Part shown: piece after piece, positions 1-4,574 of the stretch | How positions within the stretch are numbered: position 1 is the first letter of the stretch | Layout of the letters: the number at the start of each line of letters is the position of its first letter | Assembly: GCA_964427915.1 (NCBI GenBank) | Contig: CAYRWA010000051.1 | Location: 1-7,123, forward strand | Direction of reading: 5' to 3' | Origin: JAGLCW01 sp964427915 | Lineage (GTDB): Bacteria; Caldisericota; Caldisericia; UBA6126 | DNA: 7,123 nt | Program-made: the position numbers and the translations under genes | The notes under the pieces: model-generated | Seen by the model: the letters and a program-made list of their open reading frames with translations, nothing else | Database searches by the model: none | What the model was told of the DNA's origin: nothing

Positions 1-729
1 AAATCCATTCTATCTCCTGTAGAATTTACACAAATTCGAAGGCCACGTCCAATTTCTTGACGCTTACTTATCTCCGATTGACTGTGTTTTAAGGTACAAA
101 TCTGAAAAATATTCGGGTTATCCCATCCTTCGCGAAGAGCGGAATGGGAGAAAATAAATCTAGTGGGCTCTTTTAAATCAAGAAGCTGTTCTTTGTTTTT
201 CATAATGAGATCATAAGCATTCTGATCATCGCTTCCACCTTCTCCACGTTTTTCTTTAGAATCAACAAATCGACCTTTTTTATCGATGGAGAAGTAACCC
301 TTGTGTATATCATTCACAGAAAATCTTTGCAGATATTCTTCATATCCATCTTCAACTATATTTAAACTCTTGATTGCTTTCTGGTACTCTTCTTCAAAAA
401 CTTTGGCATATATTCCCTTTTGGTCAGGGCTATTGTAATCCCTATATTTCACTACTTCATCGATAAAGAAAAGTGACAATACTTTTATTCCTGATGGTAC
501 CATCAACCGTTCTTTTTCTAAATGGGATTGTATTGTCTCTCGTATTTGGATTCTTCTAATATGTTCTTCATCTACATCACCAGAAGTTTGTCCCACTGTC
601 AATTTGATCCCATTTGTGAAAGAAACTGTATTGTTTTTTCCGTTAATTTCGCTTACAACAAAACCTTTGTATTGTTTCATTTCATTAGAGAGCACATAGA
701 GATCATCTTTTTCTTGAATCTTTCGTGTC
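1..729 (-). pseudogene. res: Type III restriction subunit Res, continuation in the -1 frame, 3' end beyond window
   Basis: The sequence downstream of the A run continues the same Res protein in the -1 frame with no stop to the left edge, about 240 codons. It starts with KTRKIQEKDDLYVLSNEMK and contains VVKYRDYNSPDQKGIYAK, motif V SALREGWDNPN (111-143) and motif VI QEIGRGLR (36-59), which belong to the second RecA lobe. The C-terminal PD-(D/E)XK nuclease domain expected of Res lies outside the window. Conservation of these motifs without further stops shows that the frameshift is recent or a sequencing error. An ATG in this frame at 678-680 overlaps the TGA of the upstream part (ATGA), so a separate C-terminal piece from 680 could be made by re-initiation, though no good Shine-Dalgarno precedes it. 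I annotate it as the second part of one broken gene. Confidence 0.88.
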
Positions 730-1738
730 TTTTTTGAATCCCATTTGCTTGTTTGACTTCAAAATCAAGGTATGCTACAGGAAAGGTATTAGAACTGATT
801 TGAATCTTGTCCAAAAAAAGATAGCTGTTAGTTCCGCTGTTGCCGTAAACTTCAATCCCTTTAACGCATATTTTTTTGACAAGTTTCTGGTTAAAAGCAT
901 CAATTGCATCTAACCTATATATTTTGTTGAAATCTTTTTTATGGGTTGCTGAATAAAGGAGGGTAAACAATTGGTTAAACTCTCTGTTACGGTACACTAC
1001 ATCAACAACTTTTGAAACTTTCGTTCCTTTAAAAACTTTGCCTTCTTCAATCCCCATTCTTTGGGGTTCATCAATAATGAGTATCGGTCTAGCTCTTTTA
1101 ATGATATCTATCGGTTTTTCACTTTGGAGAGAATCAAGCTTTTGGTATATTTTTCTGGATTCTTTACTGGTCGTTGCAAATGCTTGATAGTTCATGATGA
1201 TCACTTCAATATGGGAGGTGTTAGCGAATTTTTTGATGTTGTTTAGGTTGGATTTGTTTTTCGTATTGTAAATAGAACAGTGGATTTTTTTTCCATATAT
1301 TTCTTGGAAATGGTCTGCAGTTATTTCAAGAGATTTGTGAACTCCCTCACGAATCGCTACTGATGGCACCATAATGATAAATTTACTCCAACCATAGTGT
1401 TTGTTTAACTCATACATTGTTTTTGTGTACACATACGTTTTACCGGTACCTGTTTCCATTTCGATCGAAAAATTAAGCCCATCAAGTACTTGGTTGGGTT
1501 TTAAGCTCTGTTCTTTTTGTATTGTTTTTACATTTTGAAGTATTTCACTATCGGTTAATTCCAATTTTTTGTTCGAGAAAATTTCCTCTGTAACAACCTC
1601 ATGACCATAGAGTCCTTGATCAAGAATCTGTCTACCAACAATTTCCTTCCTGTATCCTTTTCCCTGACCTTCGAAGCAACGAACTACGGCCATTGTTGCA
1701 TCTGTTTGATATGGTTGTTGTTTGAATTTTAGCTTCAT
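677..1738 (-). CDS. res: Type III restriction subunit Res, N-terminal part of a frameshifted gene
   Basis: ATP-dependent translocase/endonuclease subunit that acts with Mod on unmethylated sites. This reading frame gives 353 residues with the first RecA-like lobe: a QQPYQ opening at 7-11, Walker A TGTGKT at 96-101, Walker B DEPQ at 223-226, SAT at 263-265. The last 17 residues after GIQK (333-336) are out of frame and end at TGA (677-679). The true reading continues in the -1 frame at the A run 730-735. The whole gene therefore spans 1-1738 and leaves the window; complete Res proteins are about 950-1,000 residues. The ATG lies one base after the mod stop with no visible Shine-Dalgarno, so translation is probably coupled to mod. 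Alone, this fragment lacks motifs V and VI and the nuclease, so it should be inactive for cutting. Confidence 0.93.
   Translation of the reverse strand: MKLKFKQQPYQTDATMAVVRCFEGQGKGYRKEIVGRQILDQGLYGHEVVTEEIFSNKKLELTDSEILQNVKTIQKEQSLKPNQVLDGLNFSIEMETGTGKTYVYTKTMYELNKHYGWSKFIIMVPSVAIREGVHKSLEITADHFQEIYGKKIHCSIYNTKNKSNLNNIKKFANTSHIEVIIMNYQAFATTSKESRKIYQKLDSLQSEKPIDIIKRARPILIIDEPQRMGIEEGKVFKGTKVSKVVDVVYRNREFNQLFTLLYSATHKKDFNKIYRLDAIDAFNQKLVKKICVKGIEVYGNSGTNSYLFLDKIQISSNTFPVAYLDFEVKQANGIQKRHERFKKKMISMCSLMK
730..735 (-). other. res: Frameshift site in res (run of six A)
   Basis: The minus strand reads CAA AAA AGA here. Adding one A (seven in the run) gives CAA AAA AAG ACA CGA and restores one continuous Res frame on both sides. 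The break thus looks like a one-base deletion in a homopolymer. With six A it does not present the complete A AAA AAG slippery heptamer in the zero frame. Confidence 0.85.
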
Positions 1739-1739
1739 A

Positions 1740-3626
1740 CTATATCACTGTTACTTTTGTTTCTGACGAAAGTCGTTTAAATCGTTCTTCTACATTAATG
1801 CGATCTTTATCGTCTTTGAAACTTGCATCCTTGAAAACGACTTTAAGAGGTTGTAAATCAGCAATTTCATCTACAATATAGAAGTTGATATCATCATCGA
1901 AGCATGCAACCAGAGCATTAGTTTGAACAATGTAAACAGTATTACCAAGTATACTTTTAACTTCTATGGGTAAATCTAAAGTTAATCCTAACTCCAACAT
2001 TACTTGCGTAAGTAAGTCTTCTGCTGTTCGGTCTTCTTTGATATTGCTTTCGACAAAGTCTAGCTTATTCTGGCCAACATCATACGGATGATAGAAAACA
2101 TCTTTCATGTTGCTCGAGTCTGTTTTGTAGACTCGAAACCCTATATCGAGTTTACTTGGGTCTACCATCTCTTCACCAAGATCCAATTTTTGATTCTTTT
2201 CTTTAAGCTCTTCTACAATCTTTCTCCCAGCCCGTCTAATTCTTTCCTTACCAATTTCAGCAATGTTCTTATAACCAGCTTTAAAAGCTTCGCTTTTTTC
2301 CTCGCATAACTCTGGAAGCTGTACCATAATGAACTTTCGCTTTCCACCATCCTCTGCATTCAGTTGCATAACTGCATGAGCAGTAGTAGATGAGCCTGAA
2401 AAAAAGTCCAACACAAGGTCATTTTCTTTCAATGCAATATTAAGGAAGTGTCTAACTAATTTGATTGGTTTTGGGTTGTCAAAAAGTTCAGGTATTCTAA
2501 ATAGTTCCTTATTCACTAATCTGGCTGCGCACTCGCTTGTGCCATGATTATCTAAAAAGTTGGGTTGTGCAGAGTAGGTGTCTTCATCTTCAAAATCATA
2601 GATCTTTAAAAGTATCTTTTCTCCATCCCATAAAAAACGATTTTTACTTTCTAACTCCGATGCTTTTTCATGTCCGATCTGCCATCTTTTACCAACGCGA
2701 GGGAGATGACCCTGAATGGTAAACTTCATAGTGTCTCGCTTATAAGAACCAGAGTCTTTTTTCTCAATTACGGTAGTTCTATAATGACCCTCATTGTCTA
2801 TATGAGGATACGATCTTTGTTCCGTTGGTTTAATTCTTTGTTTTAGTGTCAATGCAGCATTTTTTTGATAGCACAGTTGATAGTCAACTTGAGCACTTAC
2901 TTGAGCATCTTTTACATTTGATGTTGTGGATTTCTTTTTCCACAAAAAGTTTGCAACGAAGTTCTCTTCTCCAAACACTTCATCACATATTTTTCTCAGG
3001 TTATGCACTTCGTTGTCGTCGATACTGATGAAAATCACTCCATCCTCTGTAAGTAAATCTCTTGCTACAATAAGTCGTTCATACATCATGCTTAACCAAT
3101 CGGAATGGAATCTACCATTGGTATCTGTATTTTTAAATAGCTTGCCGCCTTCTTCGTCAATGATTCCAATTTCTTCTTCGTATTTTTCTTTGCTTTTCTT
3201 GTAATCGTCCTTGTAAATAAAGTCATTACCTGTATTGTAGGGTGGATCGATGTAAATCATTTTCACTTTACCTAGATAACTTTCTTGTAAAATTTTAAGC
3301 ACTTCAAAGTTGTCCCCTTCGATATACAAGTTTTCTGTATTTTCAAAATGTAAAGATTCCTCACGGCATGGTCGCAAAGTTTTGGTGATGGGAGTGTTTG
3401 CTTTAAGAAGTGAAGCTTTTTTCCCAGGCCAATCCAATCTGTATCTTTCATCATCGTTTTCTACAAGATCTTTGGAGAGTGTTTGTTTTAAAAGATCAAA
3501 ATCTACAGCCTTTTTAATTCCTCCATTTTCATCGCGTTTTTCTGTAATTACATAGGGAAATAACTCGCTTATTTTATCTATATGTTTTTCTGTCAAGTCG
3601 GGTGTGCTCTTTTTTAATTTGTTCAT
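1740..3626 (-). CDS. mod: Type III R-M system DNA adenine methyltransferase (Mod)
   Basis: Site-specific DNA methyltransferase of the type III Mod family. It would transfer a methyl group from S-adenosylmethionine to adenine N6 on one strand of an asymmetric site, and would also give Res its sequence specificity. From the Met at 3626 it has 628 residues, typical for the family. Catalytic motif IV DPPY is at 127-130 (context IYIDPPYNTG), and the cofactor-binding FSG is at 409-411 (context LDFFSGSSTTAHA). DPPY preceding FxG is the beta-class order. The stretch between them, roughly residues 225-375, is the expected place of the target recognition domain. The longest reading frame starts at 3644, but the Shine-Dalgarno lies between the two Mets, so I use the second. 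I see no simple repeat tract of the kind that phase-varies other mod genes. The frame is intact, and res starts one base after its TAG. Confidence 0.95.
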   Translation of the reverse strand: MNKLKKSTPDLTEKHIDKISELFPYVITEKRDENGGIKKAVDFDLLKQTLSKDLVENDDERYRLDWPGKKASLLKANTPITKTLRPCREESLHFENTENLYIEGDNFEVLKILQESYLGKVKMIYIDPPYNTGNDFIYKDDYKKSKEKYEEEIGIIDEEGGKLFKNTDTNGRFHSDWLSMMYERLIVARDLLTEDGVIFISIDDNEVHNLRKICDEVFGEENFVANFLWKKKSTTSNVKDAQVSAQVDYQLCYQKNAALTLKQRIKPTEQRSYPHIDNEGHYRTTVIEKKDSGSYKRDTMKFTIQGHLPRVGKRWQIGHEKASELESKNRFLWDGEKILLKIYDFEDEDTYSAQPNFLDNHGTSECAARLVNKELFRIPELFDNPKPIKLVRHFLNIALKENDLVLDFFSGSSTTAHAVMQLNAEDGGKRKFIMVQLPELCEEKSEAFKAGYKNIAEIGKERIRRAGRKIVEELKEKNQKLDLGEEMVDPSKLDIGFRVYKTDSSNMKDVFYHPYDVGQNKLDFVESNIKEDRTAEDLLTQVMLELGLTLDLPIEVKSILGNTVYIVQTNALVACFDDDINFYIVDEIADLQPLKVVFKDASFKDDKDRINVEERFKRLSSETKVTVI

Positions 3627-3631
3627 TTTAT

Positions 3632-3638
3632 CTCTCCT
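3632..3638 (-). promoter_or_regulatory. Shine-Dalgarno that decides the mod start
   Basis: AGGAGAG on the minus strand, five bases before the ATG at 3624-3626. It sits between the upstream in-frame ATG (3642-3644) and the second ATG. The upstream ATG has only AT-rich sequence before it and no Shine-Dalgarno. The second ATG is therefore the better start. Confidence 0.8.
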
Positions 3639-3655
3639 GGACATGATGATTATTA

Positions 3656-3683
3656 TTTATAGTTTAATCCAATGTTACTTCAA
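3656..3683 (-). promoter_or_regulatory. Possible internal promoter for mod-res
   Basis: On the minus strand, TTGAAG (3683-3678, 4 of 6 to TTGACA) is followed after 16 bases by TATAAA (3661-3656, 5 of 6 to TATAAT). It ends about 30 bases before the proposed mod start at 3626. A separate promoter would let the protective methyltransferase be made independently of the helicase module. The DNA here is AT-rich, so chance matches are common and this is only a candidate. Confidence 0.3.
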
Positions 3684-3945
3684 CATGTGCTTTTTTTAAA
3701 TTCAATTGTTCAGTTTCTCTAAAAGGACTAAACCCGTCGAATTCCACGGGTTTAAAATCAGGATTGTTCAATTGTTCCCATATGCCTAAAAACTCAATAG
3801 TGTTGCGATTACGGAGCCAATTACGTATAAGATCATTTGTGTGGTCGGGATTTTTGTACTTTGCAATATCTGTAATACAGATATAGTCATCTTTGTCTTG
3901 TTCATAAATTGTTACATCTCGGTTCAATACATTTATCTTTGGCAT
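3664..3945 (-). CDS. Short KilA-N domain protein, probably C-terminally truncated
   Basis: A 93-residue protein. Residues 1-72 match the N-terminal part of bacterial KilA-N proteins: an INVLNRDVTIY opening, DDYICITDIAKYKN at 19-32, DLIRNWLRNRNTIEFLGIWEQLNN at 38-61, and KPVEFDGF at 65-72. KilA-N is a putative DNA-binding module common in phages and in genes inserted into restriction loci. Family members of this type are usually about 250-280 residues. The expected second half (with Trp-Ile-Glu and Gly-Arg-Tyr-Gly-Gly-Thr-type motifs, from memory) is absent, and after residue 72 a 21-residue tail of unfamiliar sequence leads to TAA. It overlaps DUF4391 by 13 bases and has a good ribosome binding site, so it is probably translated. 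It may be a remnant left by an internal deletion, or a small regulator; I favour the remnant. Confidence 0.82.
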   Translation of the reverse strand: MPKINVLNRDVTIYEQDKDDYICITDIAKYKNPDHTNDLIRNWLRNRNTIEFLGIWEQLNNPDFKPVEFDGFSPFRETEQLNLKKAHVEVTLD

Positions 3946-4574
3946 TTTAACTCCTTCAATTGGTCCTTCTTTTCAAGTAAGATCTTGTTTATCTCAACCT
4001 TCCGGTTCAGTTGTTTTTCTTTTTTTATCTTACTTTCAAGAAGCGATATCTCGCACTCCAATTCTTTTATCTTCTTATCAATATCTACAATTTCTCTAAA
4101 AGTACCGTTGAACGGGATTTTCTGATTGATAAATGCTTTCACTAATTTCTGATACACTTTTTCCAGATTAATCCCGGTAAAATCAAACATGATATTCTCA
4201 TTCCATTGACTGAAATAGTAGTTTTCAACCGTAGCGTTCTGTTTTAAGGTAATACCCCATGAAACATTGTCACCATAGAGAAAACGGTATAAGATTTGAT
4301 ATGGTATGCTTTTGTCAATAACTTTTAAAACTTTCAATGGTATGATCATTTTTTTTAGTTCAATTTCAAATATTTGAATTTCAGTAACTGTATCAGTTTG
4401 GGGAATTCCAATAGTGGATTCTGCTAATTTGTATTTCCATGTAATCCTTTGAATAGTATGGATGAAGTCCTTCTGTAGCTTAGTGTTTATGTTGGATTTT
4501 TCATACAACTTCGTTTTGGGAATGAACTTGTTCACAAAGGCTTCTTTGGGAAGTTTCAATCCGTTATATTTCAT
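3933..4574 (-). CDS. DUF4391 domain-containing protein
   Basis: A 213-residue protein that I recognise as the DUF4391 family from its N-terminal pattern (LPKEAFVNKFIPKTKLYE at residues 8-25), the following IQRITWKYKLAEST block at 41-54, its length, and its place right after a SNF2-type helicase. No biochemical function is established for the family as far as I know. Residues about 161-210 are rich in Lys and Glu with regular Leu/Ile spacing and probably form a coiled coil, suggesting oligomerisation or binding to a partner. There is no signal peptide or membrane segment. Its ATG shares a base with the helicase TAA (TAATG), and only a weak purine stretch precedes it, so translation probably depends on ribosomes finishing the helicase. 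This suggests stoichiometric production and perhaps a complex with the helicase (inference). Confidence 0.88.
   Translation of the reverse strand: MKYNGLKLPKEAFVNKFIPKTKLYEKSNINTKLQKDFIHTIQRITWKYKLAESTIGIPQTDTVTEIQIFEIELKKMIIPLKVLKVIDKSIPYQILYRFLYGDNVSWGITLKQNATVENYYFSQWNENIMFDFTGINLEKVYQKLVKAFINQKIPFNGTFREIVDIDKKIKELECEISLLESKIKKEKQLNRKVEINKILLEKKDQLKELKCQR
3951..3956 (-). promoter_or_regulatory. Strong Shine-Dalgarno of the KilA-N gene
   Basis: AAGGAG on the minus strand, five bases before the ATG at 3943-3945. It lies inside the last codons of the DUF4391 gene, so the KilA-N gene is embedded in the operon but has its own ribosome entry site. This fixes the start codon. Confidence 0.8.

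Noticed and set aside
729..736. Programmed -1 frameshift in res
   Set aside because: In the zero frame the codons are CAA AAA AGA, so the A-site tRNA would not re-pair after slipping back. Type III res genes are not known to use recoding. A deletion or sequencing error is simpler, although low-level slippage cannot be excluded.
522..737. Plus-strand open frame opposite res
   Set aside because: The minus strand here encodes conserved Res sequence in the -1 frame, which explains the absence of a minus-strand frame better than a plus-strand gene.
1740..3644. Phase-variable repeat tract in mod
   Set aside because: Many pathogen mod genes carry tetranucleotide or longer repeat tracts. I see none here, and the frame is intact.
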